From Vibrio gallaecicus (GTDB lineage: Bacteria; Pseudomonadota; Gammaproteobacteria; Enterobacterales; Vibrionaceae), in contig NZ_AP025490.1 of assembly GCF_024347495.1 (NCBI RefSeq), forward strand, positions 3,224,001 through 3,288,000: DNA of 64,000 bases, in the 5' to 3' direction. How positions within the stretch are numbered: the stretch's first letter is position 1; each line of letters opens with the position of its first letter. The notes under the pieces are model-generated. The model saw nothing but the letters and a program-made list of their open reading frames with translations, was not told the DNA's origin and did no database searches. Positions 14,251 to 26,418 of this stretch are shown here, piece by piece. A program made the translations under genes and the position numbers.

Positions 14251-15081
14251 TTATACCTCTAAATTTTTACGTAGTTCTCTTAATACCTGTTTAGAACCAG
14301 GGCGTAACCCTCGCCATAGCATAAAGCTTTCCGCAGCTTGACCTACTAACATGCCTAATCCGTCATAAGCAGCATGAACTCCATTATCTAGAGCCCATTG
14401 ATTGAATACCGTATTTCCAGATCCGTAGACCATGTCATAGACGACACTATTGGTATTAAAAATCACATCCGAAACTTCAGGAAGCTGACCACTTAGACCA
14501 GACGAAGTAGAGTTAATAATCACATCAAACCCTTCATTAACATCACTTAACCCCACCCCCTTGATGTTTCCATACGAAAAAAACATTTCAGCCAATAGTT
14601 CTGCCTTTGAACGGGTTCGGTTAGCGACCACCAATTGTTGCGGTTTTTGGTCAAGAAGAGGTTGAATTACACCTCGCGCAGCGCCACCAGCGCCAAGCAA
14701 AAGAATACGAGCTCCTTCTAACACCACTTTCTGCTGAAGAAGGTCTTGAACTAAACCCTCGCCATCAGTGTTATCACCGATGATTTCTCCATCATCTAAC
14801 TTCTTAAGTGTGTTTACGGCACCCGCTAGTTCAGCCCTTTCAGTCAGGCGGTTAGCGAACTGATACGCATCTTCTTTAAAAGGCGCAGTGACGTTACACC
14901 CCCTACCACCGTCATTAAAAAAAGCTTTAGCAGCAGCGATAAATTGGCCACTATCTGGCTGTAATGCAGTGTAGGTAAGTTGCTGATTGGTTTGACGGGC
15001 AAACAAGGTATGAATAAAAGGCGATTTGCTTTGCACAATGGGGTTGCCGAAAACGGCATAACGATCTACTTGCTGTGTCAT
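14251..15081 (-). CDS. aroE: Shikimate dehydrogenase AroE
   Basis: NADP-dependent reduction of 3-dehydroshikimate to shikimate in the chorismate pathway. The 276-residue protein shows the substrate-binding NPIVQSKSP, catalytic K69 in NVTAPFKE, D106 in GDNTDGEG, and the nucleotide-binding loop [10 protein letters not shown] followed by NRTRSKA. Length matches the E. coli enzyme. It heads an aroE-yrdB pair and is separated from upstream hemF by a terminator. Confidence 0.97.
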   Translation of the reverse strand: MTQQVDRYAVFGNPIVQSKSPFIHTLFARQTNQQLTYTALQPDSGQFIAAAKAFFNDGGRGCNVTAPFKEDAYQFANRLTERAELAGAVNTLKKLDDGEIIGDNTDGEGLVQDLLQQKVVLEGARILLLGAGGAARGVIQPLLDQKPQQLVVANRTRSKAELLAEMFFSYGNIKGVGLSDVNEGFDVIINSTSSGLSGQLPEVSDVIFNTNSVVYDMVYGSGNTVFNQWALDNGVHAAYDGLGMLVGQAAESFMLWRGLRPGSKQVLRELRKNLEV

Positions 15082-15099
15082 ATCCTTACCTAACAGAAA

Positions 15100-15127
15100 T
15101 AAAAAAGGTCATCTATACAGATGACCC
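15100..15127 (-). terminator. Terminator of the tsaC-hemF unit
   Basis: GGTCATC and GATGACC pair around a 6-base loop. On the minus strand the stem is followed by a run of T. It lies just after the hemF stop and ahead of aroE. Confidence 0.85.
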
Positions 15128-15155
15128 TATCACTATCCCAATAAGGAAGGAAGAA

Positions 15156-16662
<1,507 letters not shown>

Positions 16663-16757
16663 TAATTCAGTTATCGAACTCGGTAAGTGTACAAATTATC
16701 ATTCACTGTGACTAAAGCTATTTGTTTATAAAATGTATCAATTAACAACTCAGACTG

Positions 16758-16773
16758 ACGCAAACGTTTTCCT
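16758..16773 (+). promoter_or_regulatory. PurR operator of purEK
   Basis: ACGCAAACGTTTTCCT matches the gammaproteobacterial PurR box (ACGCAAACGTTTNCNT) at essentially all fixed positions. It overlaps the -35 side of the purE promoter and lies 73 bp upstream of the purE start, consistent with hypoxanthine/guanine-dependent repression. Confidence 0.88.
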
Positions 16774-16795
16774 TAAGCCATTTTACCCGTATAAT
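16767..16795 (+). promoter_or_regulatory. Candidate purE promoter
   Basis: TATAAT at 16790-16795 is a perfect -10 element. A weak -35 (TTTTCC, 16767-16772) lies 17 bp upstream, within the PurR operator. Confidence 0.6.
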
Positions 16796-16845
16796 GCGCG
16801 CAAAATATCTAATCACTAATTAAATCGTACCTGAAGGAGTTTGAG

Positions 16846-17331
16846 ATGACTGTCGGTATTATCATGGGTTCTAAATCTGATTGGCCAACAATGAAGCTAG
16901 CTGCAGAAATGTTGGATCAGTTTGGCGTGGCGTACGAAACAAAAGTGGTTTCTGCTCACCGCACACCTCAATTGCTTGCTGACTACGCAACCAGTGCGAA
17001 AGAGCGTGGTATTAAAGTAATTATTGCAGGAGCGGGCGGGGCTGCACATCTTCCAGGTATGGCTGCAGCTTTCACAAGCGTACCTGTTTTGGGTGTTCCT
17101 GTTCAGTCTAAAGCACTAAAAGGCATGGACTCTCTGCTTTCTATCGTACAAATGCCAAAAGGTATCGCTGTAGGTACTTTGGCTATCGGTGAAGCTGGCG
17201 CTGCCAATGCTGGCATCCTAGCCGCTCAAATCATTGGTACACACAATGAAGAAATAATGGCGAAAGTAGAAGCGTTCCGCTCTGAGCAAACAGAAACGGT
17301 TCTTGCTAATCCAAACCCTGCAGAGGACTAA
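16846..17331 (+). CDS. purE: N5-carboxyaminoimidazole ribonucleotide mutase PurE
   Basis: Moves the carboxyl group from N5-CAIR to C4 to make CAIR in purine synthesis. The 161-residue protein has the class I signatures [12 protein letters not shown] (residues 5-16), VVSAHRTP and [20 protein letters not shown] ribosome-binding site lies 7 bases before the ATG. The purK start follows 5 nt after its stop. The expected PurR operator is present upstream. Confidence 0.98.
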   Translation: MTVGIIMGSKSDWPTMKLAAEMLDQFGVAYETKVVSAHRTPQLLADYATSAKERGIKVIIAGAGGAAHLPGMAAAFTSVPVLGVPVQSKALKGMDSLLSIVQMPKGIAVGTLAIGEAGAANAGILAAQIIGTHNEEIMAKVEAFRSEQTETVLANPNPAED

Positions 17332-17336
17332 TTCCC

Positions 17337-18467
17337 ATGCATGTTCTTGTGTTAGGCGCGGGCCAACTTGCTCGCATGATGTCCCTAGCGGGGGCACCAC
17401 TGAATATTGAAATTTCTGCTTTTGATATCGGCAGCAAAAATATTGTTCACCCATTAACGCAAGCGATTCTAGGCAATGGTTTAGAAAATGCGATTGAGCG
17501 TGCGGACGTCATTACTGCCGAGTTCGAACATATCCCTCACGATGTACTTGAGGTATGTGAGCGCAGCGGTAAGTTCTTACCGACAACAGAAGCAATCAAA
17601 GCCGGCGGTGACCGTCGCCTTGAAAAAGCCCTGTTAGACGAAGCAAGCGTGAAAAATGCTAAGTACTACGTGATTAACTCTCGCGAAAACTTTGACGCTG
17701 CGATCGCTCACGTTGGCTTACCAATGGTATTGAAGAGCACACTTGGTGGCTACGACGGCAAAGGTCAATGGCGCTTGAAGACATTAAACAATGTTGACGC
17801 AACTTGGACAGAAATGGCTGAGTGCATTGCCGCAACAGACAACCAAGCGATTGTAGCTGAAGAGTTCGTTCCATTTGACCGTGAAGTATCACTGGTTGGT
17901 GCTCGTGGCGCTAATGGCGAGATTCAAGTGTACCCATTGGCTGAAAATGTTCACACCGATGGCGTGTTGAGCTTATCGACAGCGATTGATGACATTGAAC
18001 TGCAAGAGCAAGCGAAAACCATGTTCACCGCCATTGCAGAACGCTTAGATTACGTTGGCGTACTAGCACTTGAGTTCTTTGATGTTCAAGGTTCACTGCT
18101 GGTTAACGAGATTGCACCACGTGTTCATAACTCTGGCCACTGGACGCAACAAGGCGCTGAGACTTGTCAGTTTGAAAACCATCTACGTGCCGTATGTGGA
18201 ATGCCACTAGGTAGCACTAAGCTGGTTCGCCCAACCGCAATGATCAACATCCTTGGCGAAGATACTCTACCTGAAGAGATTTTGGCTCAAGGTGGTTGTC
18301 ATGTTCATTGGTATGGCAAAGAGAAGCGCGCAGGCCGTAAGATGGGCCACATAAACGTGAGTGCTGACTACAATGCAGAGCTGCAAAGAGCGTTATGCTC
18401 TCTGGCAGACATTCTCGACAGACAAGCCTACCCTGCTGTGCATGAATTTGCAGAGAAGATGAAGTAA
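17337..18467 (+). CDS. purK: N5-carboxyaminoimidazole ribonucleotide synthase PurK
   Basis: ATP-grasp enzyme that carboxylates AIR with bicarbonate to N5-CAIR, the substrate of PurE. The 376-residue protein has the N-terminal [12 protein letters not shown] loop, the ATP-grasp segment [19 protein letters not shown], and the metal-binding [13 protein letters not shown]. It is cotranscribed with purE and followed by a strong terminator. Confidence 0.97.
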   Translation: MHVLVLGAGQLARMMSLAGAPLNIEISAFDIGSKNIVHPLTQAILGNGLENAIERADVITAEFEHIPHDVLEVCERSGKFLPTTEAIKAGGDRRLEKALLDEASVKNAKYYVINSRENFDAAIAHVGLPMVLKSTLGGYDGKGQWRLKTLNNVDATWTEMAECIAATDNQAIVAEEFVPFDREVSLVGARGANGEIQVYPLAENVHTDGVLSLSTAIDDIELQEQAKTMFTAIAERLDYVGVLALEFFDVQGSLLVNEIAPRVHNSGHWTQQGAETCQFENHLRAVCGMPLGSTKLVRPTAMINILGEDTLPEEILAQGGCHVHWYGKEKRAGRKMGHINVSADYNAELQRALCSLADILDRQAYPAVHEFAEKMK

Positions 18468-18489
18468 ATTTACATCGTCGACTTGATAT

Positions 18490-18519
18490 AAAAACGGCGC
18501 TCATTGAGCGCCGTTTTTA
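18490..18519 (+). terminator. Bidirectional terminator between purK and yrdD
   Basis: ACGGCGCTCA and TGAGCGCCGT pair with a minimal loop and are flanked by A-runs and T-runs. It can serve purK on the plus strand and yrdD on the minus strand. Confidence 0.9.
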
Positions 18520-18554
18520 TATTTCTGATCATTCGCTTACTGTGATTTATATTA

Positions 18555-19124
18555 CTACTGAGATTGAATATGATGACACTTGCGATCAGCACATTGCTTC
18601 TTGGTACCATTGGCTGTTTTCTTCTCAAGTAACAACGGGAACTGACACTCTTCACAACGACCTATAATGGGTGGCTGATTAACTGCGAACTTACACTTAG
18701 GGTAGTTATCACAAGCATAGAAGGTTTTGCCATAGCGAGATTTACGCTCAACCAAGTGGCCTCGTCCACATTCAGGACAACCAACCAAAGGCTTTTCTTC
18801 AATCTGCTCTTTAGGCTGATCTAACGACTCAATATGATGGCATTCAGGGTAATTACTGCACCCGATGAACATCCCAAATCGTCCTTGCCTTAATACCAAC
18901 TCATTCTGGCATTCAGGACATGGGACTCCAAGTTCCTTAACCACATGACCATCATTTTGATGTAATGGTTTGATGTAATCACAACTTGGGTAAAGCTTAC
19001 AGCCTAAAAACGGACCGTGCTTACCATGGCGAAGCTGAAGCTCTCCACCACATTGAGGGCATGGATCATGCTCTAATGCATGTTCATGTGCTGAAAAAAG
19101 TTGGTTATCAATCTTACTGCTCAT
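18555..19124 (-). CDS. yrdD: C4-zinc-finger protein YrdD (topoisomerase I C-terminal domain family)
   Basis: Protein of 189 residues made almost entirely of four C4 zinc ribbons like those at the C-terminus of DNA topoisomerase I. Each has a CxxC pair followed about 20 residues later by CxxxPxC or a similar pair, starting at CPQC, CPEC, CPEC and CEEC. Repeated GPFLGC/GMFIGC/KTFYAC segments confirm the family. There is no topoisomerase catalytic domain, so it probably binds single-stranded nucleic acid; its cellular role is unknown. It lies 12 nt after smg, as in E. coli. Confidence 0.93.
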   Translation of the reverse strand: MSSKIDNQLFSAHEHALEHDPCPQCGGELQLRHGKHGPFLGCKLYPSCDYIKPLHQNDGHVVKELGVPCPECQNELVLRQGRFGMFIGCSNYPECHHIESLDQPKEQIEEKPLVGCPECGRGHLVERKSRYGKTFYACDNYPKCKFAVNQPPIIGRCEECQFPLLLEKKTANGTKKQCADRKCHHIQSQ

Positions 19125-19136
19125 CTTACGCCTGTA

Positions 19137-19613
19137 TTAATGCAAGATACCTTGCTCTTTGGTGTACAGCAGCTCTTCCATTTGCGTATACGCACTTTCA
19201 TTACCAGGCACATTAAACAGTACCATTAAAATAATCCACTTCAGATCATCCAGCTCAAATTCGTTTGTTTCCAAACCCATTACGCGATCAATCACCATCT
19301 CGCGAATTTCGGTCGTTAATACGTTGATCTGCTCTAGGAATAATAAAAACCCACGACATTCCAAATTAATTCGAGACACTTCTTTCTCGGTGTAAACTCG
19401 CATCGATGTTGTCGAACATGTCGCGATTGCTGCTTGGTTATCTGTTTCTTGCAATGCAGCAAGCTCTTCTAACCAATGGAGAGCTTTGTATATATCACTT
19501 TGATTAAAACCAGCTCGAAGCAATTCATCTTCCAGCTCATCTTGATCCACTTGCAATTCAGAATCGCTATGGATGTAGGTTTCAAACAAGTACATCAGTA
19601 TGTCCATCATCAT
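19137..19613 (-). CDS. smg: Smg family protein (DUF494)
   Basis: Conserved 158-residue acidic protein of the Smg/DUF494 family, recognisable from [19 protein letters not shown] at the N-terminus and the C-terminal [17 protein letters not shown]. Function is unknown; the gene is nearly always between dprA and yrdD, as here. Three consecutive ATG codons open the frame; a GGAG sequence lies 9 bases before the first, which I used. It is 2 nt from the dprA stop, so it is translationally linked. Confidence 0.93.
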   Translation of the reverse strand: MMMDILMYLFETYIHSDSELQVDQDELEDELLRAGFNQSDIYKALHWLEELAALQETDNQAAIATCSTTSMRVYTEKEVSRINLECRGFLLFLEQINVLTTEIREMVIDRVMGLETNEFELDDLKWIILMVLFNVPGNESAYTQMEELLYTKEQGILH

Positions 19614-19615
19614 AG

Positions 19616-20737
19616 CTAGTCTCTCCCCTTTCGAATATAGCCACCAGAAACTGCAACAACATGCCCAAGGAGTTCAAGCTCCAAAAGCTGCATCATGACT
19701 TCATGCACAGGTATATGGGTTCTCTGTGCCAAAATATCAACGGGTGTCGCTTCTATTCCTACGTTAGCTAACAGCTGTGGAAATGGCAATTGTTCATTTT
19801 GACTGACTGTTAAGGAAGGTTCTTGAGTTGGAAACAAGCTGGGCTGCTGTTCTATTGACCAATGTAGTAGGCTTTCTAATTCGAATAAAACATCGTGAGC
19901 ACTTTGAACTAGGCAAGCACCTGCTTTTATTAAACTATTTCCGCCTCGACTAGTAGGAGTGTGGATAGAGCCAGGAAGCGCGAAGACTTCTCTGTCTTGC
20001 TCCAATGCATACCGAGCTGTGATAAGCGAACCACTCTTTTCAGCCGCCTCAACCACTAACGTACCTAAAGACAAGCCACTAATAATACGGTTACGGCGAG
20101 GGAAATGTTCAGGTCGAGGTTTAGCGTGAGGACGAAATTCAGAAATTAAAGCACCACTTTCTACAATTCTCTCGGCCAAACTCCGATGCCTTGCGGGGTA
20201 AATAGACTCTAGACCAGAACCTAAAACCGCGAAAGTTTCTCCTCCCGCCTTTAAAGCTCCATCATGCGCATAGCCATCAATGCCTAACGCTAACCCGCTA
20301 GTCACTATCAACCCTTTTTTCACAAACTCCTGAGCAAATAACTTCGCAGTATTAAGACCTTCTAAAGTGGCATTTCTACTACCGACCATAGCTATTTGAG
20401 GTTCAATTAATTTATCAGCCTGCCCTTTTACAAATAGTACGCTCGGCGCAGAGGCAATATTTGCTAACTGTTTCGGATAAAGGGAACAAGACGAAGTAAT
20501 TATATGATGGTTTGAATGCTTATTTAACCAAGCAAGGCAATCATCCACTTCTTTAGGTGCTTTTTCAAAAAGGTAAGAAACTTGCTTAGGTGATAAGCCA
20601 AAAGCTTGAAGCTGTTGCGAGGAAGATTGAACAATATTTAAAGGCGAGTCAAATGCCAGCAGGCGGGAAAGTCGCTTCCCGCCGAGTTGAGGAATGAAGC
20701 TAAGAGTTAGCCAAGCAGAAAGCTCCTGCTCATTCAC
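19616..20737 (-). CDS. dprA: DNA-processing protein DprA
   Basis: Binds incoming single-stranded DNA during natural transformation and loads RecA. The 373-residue protein has an N-terminal helix-hairpin segment, a Rossmann-like core with [11 protein letters not shown] and [16 protein letters not shown], the basic [11 protein letters not shown] segment, and a C-terminal winged-helix (DprA_WH) region. With comM also in the window, competence functions are represented. Its start overlaps the end of the upstream LysM gene by 4 nt. Confidence 0.96.
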   Translation of the reverse strand: MNEQELSAWLTLSFIPQLGGKRLSRLLAFDSPLNIVQSSSQQLQAFGLSPKQVSYLFEKAPKEVDDCLAWLNKHSNHHIITSSCSLYPKQLANIASAPSVLFVKGQADKLIEPQIAMVGSRNATLEGLNTAKLFAQEFVKKGLIVTSGLALGIDGYAHDGALKAGGETFAVLGSGLESIYPARHRSLAERIVESGALISEFRPHAKPRPEHFPRRNRIISGLSLGTLVVEAAEKSGSLITARYALEQDREVFALPGSIHTPTSRGGNSLIKAGACLVQSAHDVLFELESLLHWSIEQQPSLFPTQEPSLTVSQNEQLPFPQLLANVGIEATPVDILAQRTHIPVHEVMMQLLELELLGHVVAVSGGYIRKGRD

Positions 20738-21855
20738 TCTTCCGTTTCCGTTTCAGACTCTACCGTTTTCGGAATAATAGAAGGCGTTAAGGGTGACACC
20801 GCCAGAATCTGACTATTAATGGGTTTAGCGCTATTAGTGATCAAAGCTAAACTAAAATACTCGTAAGGTCGAATGACCATCAAGCTTCCGACAGAAGTAC
20901 TCGGTAGCTGTAGTTTTTGATTAATTGAAGAACTTTCATAGGTGTATTCACCTTGTTTATCATAAACCACTGCTCCCAGCTCATTAAGCGTAAACATACT
21001 ACCCTGTCTAAGCTGATCATGTTCACCTCTGTTAATCACAACCACTTGATTCTTAGCGCTGTACTGGCTTCCCTCTAATGAACCAACGATATTAGCAAAT
21101 TGCCCCGCAGCAGCTGGTGCCGGGTAGAAAGTCGTAGATAAACTAACAGTCTCTATATCAAGATCAGGTAAAACCACATCATTTAGCTGAATTTCTTGTA
21201 ACTGCTTATCCACTTTCAAACTGCTGAATTCATCATTAGCATCTTTTAGTGTTGCTGTGGCAACTAATCGCAATGACATAATAGAAGAGGCAGGTTCTTC
21301 TCGTTTATACGTCTCGACTGAGCGATAAATGCCCCATTTAGAGTGTTGCTGATTTCCAGAAATAAATAATCTATCGTCACCTGTTAAGAACTTGCGTCCG
21401 TCACTGGTTCCAAGCACTCTTTGAGCAGAAGCCAAGTCAGATTCACTGACTAAACGGTCCGATTGTAAATAAGGTAAAACTAAACCTTCATTCACAGTTG
21501 GTAAGGCTTTCTTCTCTGATACTCGAATTTTCGGACTCAGTTTAATAACTGGCTTTAAGCTCAAGACTGGCTGACCGTTAACCCAAACCAAAGAAAGTTT
21601 ATCACCAGGGTAAATAAGGTGAGGGTTATCTATTTCTGGGTTGACTTGCCAAAGACGAGGCCACAACCATGGGCTATCTAGATACATTTCAGATATATCC
21701 CAAAGCGTATCGCCTTTAACAACAATATACGTCTCTGGTGCCCCTTCTTTGATGTTAAGAGGTTTATCAGCGGCTTTATCTTCAGTCGCTTGAGCCGAAA
21801 ATGACAATGATAGAGGCAAACAAAGAAGAGAAAGTGTACGAGAAAATTGACGCAT
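20734..21855 (-). CDS. Secreted LysM peptidoglycan-binding domain protein
   Basis: Predicted exported protein of 373 residues. An N-terminal signal peptide (about residues 1-23, ending SFSAQA) is followed by one LysM domain at about residues 43-92 (YIVVKGDTLWDISEMYL through LIYPGDKLSL). The rest is a long region of no family I recognise, ending in an acidic tail. LysM binds glycan strands, so an envelope role is likely. The gene is coupled to dprA by a 4-nt overlap and diverges from def, an arrangement common in vibrios. Confidence 0.88.
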   Translation of the reverse strand: MRQFSRTLSLLCLPLSLSFSAQATEDKAADKPLNIKEGAPETYIVVKGDTLWDISEMYLDSPWLWPRLWQVNPEIDNPHLIYPGDKLSLVWVNGQPVLSLKPVIKLSPKIRVSEKKALPTVNEGLVLPYLQSDRLVSESDLASAQRVLGTSDGRKFLTGDDRLFISGNQQHSKWGIYRSVETYKREEPASSIMSLRLVATATLKDANDEFSSLKVDKQLQEIQLNDVVLPDLDIETVSLSTTFYPAPAAAGQFANIVGSLEGSQYSAKNQVVVINRGEHDQLRQGSMFTLNELGAVVYDKQGEYTYESSSINQKLQLPSTSVGSLMVIRPYEYFSLALITNSAKPINSQILAVSPLTPSIIPKTVESETETEE

Positions 21856-21995
21856 GACCAGAGTCCCTTGGGCTGAATATATGATATCTAATCCGAGAAT
21901 TACTTTCAGGATGCTGTCATTTGGCTTCTAAAATGTCTAGAATTGAGCCAACAAGGTTTATGCTGTTTCGGCACAGTTCAACATTTCGAGTGTAT

Positions 21996-22511
21996 ATGTC
22001 TGTATTAGAAGTATTAACATTACCGGATGATCGTCTACGCACCGTGGCGAAACCGGTAAAGGAAGTAACCCCAGAAATTCAAAAGTTCGTTGATGACATG
22101 ATTGAAACCATGTACGACGAAGAAGGTATTGGCCTTGCGGCAACGCAGGTTGATTTCCACCAGCGCATCGTCGTTATCGATGTTTCAGAAACGCGCGATG
22201 AGCCAATGGTGCTTATCAACCCTGAAATTACCGAGAAACGTGGCGAAGATGGCATCGAAGAAGGTTGTCTATCGGTTCCTGGCGCACGAGCTTTAGTACC
22301 TCGCGCAGCAGAAGTAACAGTTAAAGCATTAGATCGTGATGGTAATGAATTCACATTCGACGCTGACGACCTACTGGCTATCTGTGTTCAACACGAACTT
22401 GACCACTTAGAAGGCAAGTTATTTGTTGATTACCTATCACCAATGAAGCGTAAACGTATCCAAGATAAACTAGCGAAAATTAAACGTTTCAATGAGAAAC
22501 AAGCTAAATAG
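21996..22511 (+). CDS. def: Peptide deformylase Def
   Basis: Metalloenzyme removing the formyl group from nascent proteins. From ATG 21996 it is 171 residues and begins [15 protein letters not shown], matching the family start; the frame stays open upstream to 21921, but that segment is unrelated to the family. The three signature motifs are visible: [18 protein letters not shown] (metal cysteine) and [12 protein letters not shown] (catalytic Glu with two metal His). It forms an operon with fmt and rsmB. Confidence 0.97.
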   Translation: MSVLEVLTLPDDRLRTVAKPVKEVTPEIQKFVDDMIETMYDEEGIGLAATQVDFHQRIVVIDVSETRDEPMVLINPEITEKRGEDGIEEGCLSVPGARALVPRAAEVTVKALDRDGNEFTFDADDLLAICVQHELDHLEGKLFVDYLSPMKRKRIQDKLAKIKRFNEKQAK

Positions 22512-22545
22512 TCGTTAGTTTTACTAAATTAGAAGGAAGCCTACC

Positions 22546-23511
22546 TTGAGTCAGTCTTTAAGAATTGTCTTTGCAGGTACTCCGGATTTCGCCGCCCGTC
22601 ACTTGGCGGCGTTGTTGTCTTCGGAGCATGATGTTATTGCGGTTTACACCAATCCAGATCGCCCAGCTGGTCGCGGGAAAAAATTGTCTGCGCCACCAGT
22701 AAAACAATTGGCACTTGAGCATGATATTCCGGTTTTCCAACCTGAGAACTTCAAGTCAGATGAAGCTAAGCAAGAGTTGGCTGATCTCAATGCCGATATC
22801 ATGGTAGTTGTGGCTTACGGTATGTTGTTACCACAAGCTGTTCTCGATACGCCTCGCTTAGGTTGCATCAATGTGCATGGCTCTATCCTACCTCGCTGGC
22901 GTGGGGCAGCTCCAATTCAACGCTCTATCTGGGCGGGTGATAAAGAGACAGGCGTGACCATCATGCAGATGGATATCGGTCTAGACACGGGTGACATGCT
23001 AAGCATCGCAACGTTACCAATCGAAGCGACGGATACCAGCGCTTCCATGTACGAAAAGTTAGCAGGTCTTGGCCCTGACGCCCTTGTTGAGTGTTTAGCT
23101 GACATCGCTTCTGGTAAAGCAGTTGCTGAAAAGCAAAATGATGAACTTGCTAACTACGCGAAGAAGCTGAGCAAAGAAGAAGCGAAGATTGATTGGAATG
23201 ACAGTGCTGAACACATCGAACGTTGTGTCCGCGCTTTCAACCCATGGCCAATGAGCCACTTTGCAGTTGTGGATAGCAGCTCTAATGATGAGAAAAGCAT
23301 TAAAGTTTGGCAAACACGTGTTGATGATGAATCAGCATCTGAGCCAACTGGCACAATCATCAAAGCCGATAAAACGGGTATCTATGTAGCGACAGGGCAA
23401 GGCGTACTTGTTCTTGAACAGCTGCAAGTACCTGGTAAAAAGGCGATGTCAGTACAAGATATCCTTAATTCAAGAGCAAGCTGGTTCGAAGTCGATTCGC
23501 AACTTTCGTAA
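22546..23511 (+). CDS. fmt: Methionyl-tRNA formyltransferase Fmt
   Basis: Formylates initiator Met-tRNA using 10-formyl-THF. The 321-residue protein starts at a TTG preceded by AGAAGGAAG, with no better ATG nearby. It has [15 protein letters not shown] at the N-terminus, the folate-site [17 protein letters not shown] and [14 protein letters not shown]-terminal OB-like domain completes the normal length. It follows def by 34 nt. Confidence 0.97.
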   Translation: MSQSLRIVFAGTPDFAARHLAALLSSEHDVIAVYTNPDRPAGRGKKLSAPPVKQLALEHDIPVFQPENFKSDEAKQELADLNADIMVVVAYGMLLPQAVLDTPRLGCINVHGSILPRWRGAAPIQRSIWAGDKETGVTIMQMDIGLDTGDMLSIATLPIEATDTSASMYEKLAGLGPDALVECLADIASGKAVAEKQNDELANYAKKLSKEEAKIDWNDSAEHIERCVRAFNPWPMSHFAVVDSSSNDEKSIKVWQTRVDDESASEPTGTIIKADKTGIYVATGQGVLVLEQLQVPGKKAMSVQDILNSRASWFEVDSQLS

Positions 23512-23628
23512 TCATTTCGTTACCCTTGCTTTGGCTAACTTGTTAGCACGCTGCTGAAAAGCGGCACTAGAAAACCTTTACGAGGGCAGAGATGCCCTCA
23601 TATATTCAATAAATATTCGGTACCCCTC

Positions 23629-24909
23629 ATGAATGTTCGCGCTGCTGCTGCAAATGTCCTATTCCAAGTTGTCGATAAAGGCCACTCTCTTTCACACGCT
23701 CTCCCTGCGGCTCAAAAAACGATCCGCCCGCGAGACCATGCTCTACTGCAAGAGATTTGCTACGGCGCACTTCGTTACCTGCCTCGCTTAGAGTCAATCG
23801 CTAACGAGCTGATGGAAAACTCGCTTAAAGGTAAAAAACGCGTATTCCATCACCTGATCTTAGTCGGCATTTACCAGTTAAGCTTTATGCGCATTCCCTC
23901 GCATGCTGCCGTTGCTGAAACAGTTGAAGCAACCAAAACACTTCGCGGTCCAAGCCTTAGCGGTTTGATTAATGCAGTACTACGTAGCTACCTGCGCGAT
24001 CAAGAAGAGCTAGACGAGAAAGCAGTTAGCCATAATGCAGGTAAATACAGCCATCCAAGCTGGATCCTTAAAATGCTTCAAGAAAGCTACCCAGATAAGT
24101 GGGAGCAATTGATTGAAGCAAACAACAGCAAAGCGCCTATGTGGTTGCGTGTAAACCGTCAGCACCACACTCGCGACGAATACGTTGAGCTACTGAATAA
24201 CGAAAACATTGAATACACAGTACACCCAGAAGCCGCTGATGCCATAAAATTAGCGTCACCTTGCGATGTAACCTTATTGCCAGGTTTCGATAAAGGTTGG
24301 GTTTCAGTACAAGACGCCGCTGCTCAGCTTTCTGTCGATTACCTAACACCAAAAAATGGTGAGCTAATCCTTGATTGCTGCGCCGCTCCAGGTGGTAAAA
24401 CCGCACACATTCTTGAACATACTCAAGACACTGAAGTTGTCGCTATCGACTGCGATATCAAGCGTCTGGATCGTGTTTACGATAACCTTGAACGCCTACA
24501 ATTACGTGCTGATGTTATCTGTGGTGATGCTCGCTACCCTGAAGAGTGGTGGATGGGCGATAAGTTCGACCGTATCCTACTTGATGCGCCTTGTTCAGCA
24601 ACAGGTGTGATTCGTCGTCACCCAGATATTAAATGGCTTCGCCGCGCATCTGATATTGATGCGCTTGCTGAATTACAAAGTGAAATTATGGATGCAATGT
24701 GGCGCCAGCTAAAAGAAGGCGGCACAATGGTTTACGCAACTTGTTCTATCACTCCACAAGAGAACGTGCTGCAAGTAAAAGCATTTTTAGATCGTACAGC
24801 GAATGCCACTTTAGTTGGTTCTGATATCGAAAATCCAGGTCGTCAAATTCTACCTGGTGAAGAAGATATGGATGGCTTCTACTACGCGGTTTTAGTAAAA
24901 CAAGCATAG
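23629..24909 (+). CDS. rsmB: 16S rRNA m5C967 methyltransferase RsmB
   Basis: SAM-dependent methylation of C967 of 16S rRNA. The 426-residue protein has an N-terminal NusB-like RNA-binding domain (residues 1 to about 140) and a C-terminal Rossmann methyltransferase domain with [16 protein letters not shown], the [18 protein letters not shown] motif and the catalytic cysteine in [12 protein letters not shown]. It lies in the def-fmt-rsmB-trkA cluster found in E. coli. A small hairpin (GAGGGC/GCCCTC, 23582-23599) sits in the 117-base gap after fmt. Confidence 0.97.
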   Translation: MNVRAAAANVLFQVVDKGHSLSHALPAAQKTIRPRDHALLQEICYGALRYLPRLESIANELMENSLKGKKRVFHHLILVGIYQLSFMRIPSHAAVAETVEATKTLRGPSLSGLINAVLRSYLRDQEELDEKAVSHNAGKYSHPSWILKMLQESYPDKWEQLIEANNSKAPMWLRVNRQHHTRDEYVELLNNENIEYTVHPEAADAIKLASPCDVTLLPGFDKGWVSVQDAAAQLSVDYLTPKNGELILDCCAAPGGKTAHILEHTQDTEVVAIDCDIKRLDRVYDNLERLQLRADVICGDARYPEEWWMGDKFDRILLDAPCSATGVIRRHPDIKWLRRASDIDALAELQSEIMDAMWRQLKEGGTMVYATCSITPQENVLQVKAFLDRTANATLVGSDIENPGRQILPGEEDMDGFYYAVLVKQA

Positions 24910-24916
24910 AAATAAA

Positions 24917-24953
24917 CGCAGCGGTTAAGAATCATTTCTTAGCCGCTGTTTCG
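24917..24953 (+). terminator. Hairpin after rsmB (weak terminator)
   Basis: AGCGGTTAAGAA and TTCTTAGCCGCT pair around a 4-base loop with one mismatch. Only a short T-rich tail (GTTTCGTT) follows, so termination would be weak and some read-through into trkA is plausible. Confidence 0.6.
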
Positions 24954-25017
24954 TTATGATGCACAAATCGTTTCAACTGAAACGAGCAATTAAATTACAA
25001 CGATAAAGAGACAGGCT

Positions 25018-26394
25018 ATGAAAATCATTATCCTTGGGGCTGGGCAAGTTGGCGGTACACTTGCAGAGAACCTAGTAGGCGAAAATAACGATATCACTAT
25101 TGTTGACCGCGATAGCGATCGCCTACGTGAACTTCAGGATAAATATGACTTACGAGTCATCAATGGTTACGCAAGCCACCCTCAAACCCTGAGGGAAGCT
25201 GGGGCACAAGATGCCGACATGTTGGTTGCCGTGACAAACATGGATGAAACTAACATGGCAGCTTGCCAAGTTGCTTTCTCTTTATTTAATACACCAAACC
25301 GAATTGCCCGTATTCGCTCACCACAGTATTTGGAAGAAAAAGAAGCCCTCTTTAAATCAGGCGCAATTCCTGTCGATCACCTGATCGCACCAGAAGAACT
25401 GGTGACAAGCTATATTGAACGCTTGATTCAGTACCCTGGCGCGCTGCAGGTGGTTAGCTTTGCGGAACAAAAAGTCAGCCTAGTGGCAGTAAAAGCTTAT
25501 TATGGTGGTCCACTGGTTGGTAACGCACTGTCTGCTTTACGTGAACATATGCCGCATATTGATACTCGAGTCGCCGCTATTTTCCGTCAAGGTCGCCCTA
25601 TCAGACCACAAGGCACAACGGTCATTGAAGCCGATGATGAAGTCTTCTTTGTGGCGGCAAGTAACCATATCCGTTCGGTAATGAGTGAACTGCAACGTCT
25701 TGAAAAGCCTTACCGCCGCATCATGATTGTGGGAGGAGGTAATATCGGTGCCAGCTTGGCAAAACGTTTGGAACAGAGTTACAGCATCAAACTCATTGAG
25801 CGAAGCTACAACCGTGCCGAAAAGCTGTCTGAAGAATTAGAAAATACCATCGTATTTTGTGGTGATGCAGCAGACCAAGAATTACTCGCCGAAGAAAATA
25901 TCGACCAAGTTGATGTATTCATAGCACTGACCAATGAAGATGAAACCAACATCATGTCTGCCATGCTTGCAAAACGCATGGGGGCAAAAAAGGTAATGGT
26001 GTTGATCCAACGTGGTGCTTATGTTGATTTGGTACAAGGCGGCGTAATTGATGTAGCAATATCGCCTCAACAAGCGACAATTTCTGCCTTACTGACTCAC
26101 GTTCGTCGTGCCGATATTGTGAATGTATCATCTCTACGTCGAGGCGCGGCAGAAGCTATCGAAGCCATCGCTCATGGTGATGAAACAACGTCGAAGGTAG
26201 TAGGAAAAGCCATTGGTGATATCAAACTTCCACCAGGTACAACAATTGGTGCCATCGTTCGAGGGGAAGAAGTATTGATCGCGCACGATAGAACCGTCAT
26301 CGAACAAGATGATCACGTTGTGATGTTCTTAGTCGACAAAAAATACGTGCCTGACGTTGAGTCACTCTTCCAACCAAGCCCATTCTTTTTGTAA
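25018..26394 (+). CDS. trkA: Trk potassium uptake regulatory subunit TrkA
   Basis: Peripheral NAD(H)/nucleotide-binding gating subunit of the Trk K+ uptake system. The 458-residue protein has two tandem RCK units, each with a Rossmann nucleotide-binding loop ([13 protein letters not shown] at residues 3-15 and [14 protein letters not shown] at about 236-249) and a following RCK_C regulatory domain. The partner trkH follows 24 nt downstream. Confidence 0.97.
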   Translation: MKIIILGAGQVGGTLAENLVGENNDITIVDRDSDRLRELQDKYDLRVINGYASHPQTLREAGAQDADMLVAVTNMDETNMAACQVAFSLFNTPNRIARIRSPQYLEEKEALFKSGAIPVDHLIAPEELVTSYIERLIQYPGALQVVSFAEQKVSLVAVKAYYGGPLVGNALSALREHMPHIDTRVAAIFRQGRPIRPQGTTVIEADDEVFFVAASNHIRSVMSELQRLEKPYRRIMIVGGGNIGASLAKRLEQSYSIKLIERSYNRAEKLSEELENTIVFCGDAADQELLAEENIDQVDVFIALTNEDETNIMSAMLAKRMGAKKVMVLIQRGAYVDLVQGGVIDVAISPQQATISALLTHVRRADIVNVSSLRRGAAEAIEAIAHGDETTSKVVGKAIGDIKLPPGTTIGAIVRGEEVLIAHDRTVIEQDDHVVMFLVDKKYVPDVESLFQPSPFFL

Positions 26395-26418
26395 AACTCC
26401 GTTTTACGGCGAGCTCAC

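Noticed and set aside
23310..23330. Other CACGTG-centred sequences (in fmt, purK, atpF, mnmG) as parS
   Set aside because: Their flanks do not match TGTTNC/GAAACA; they look like ordinary codons.
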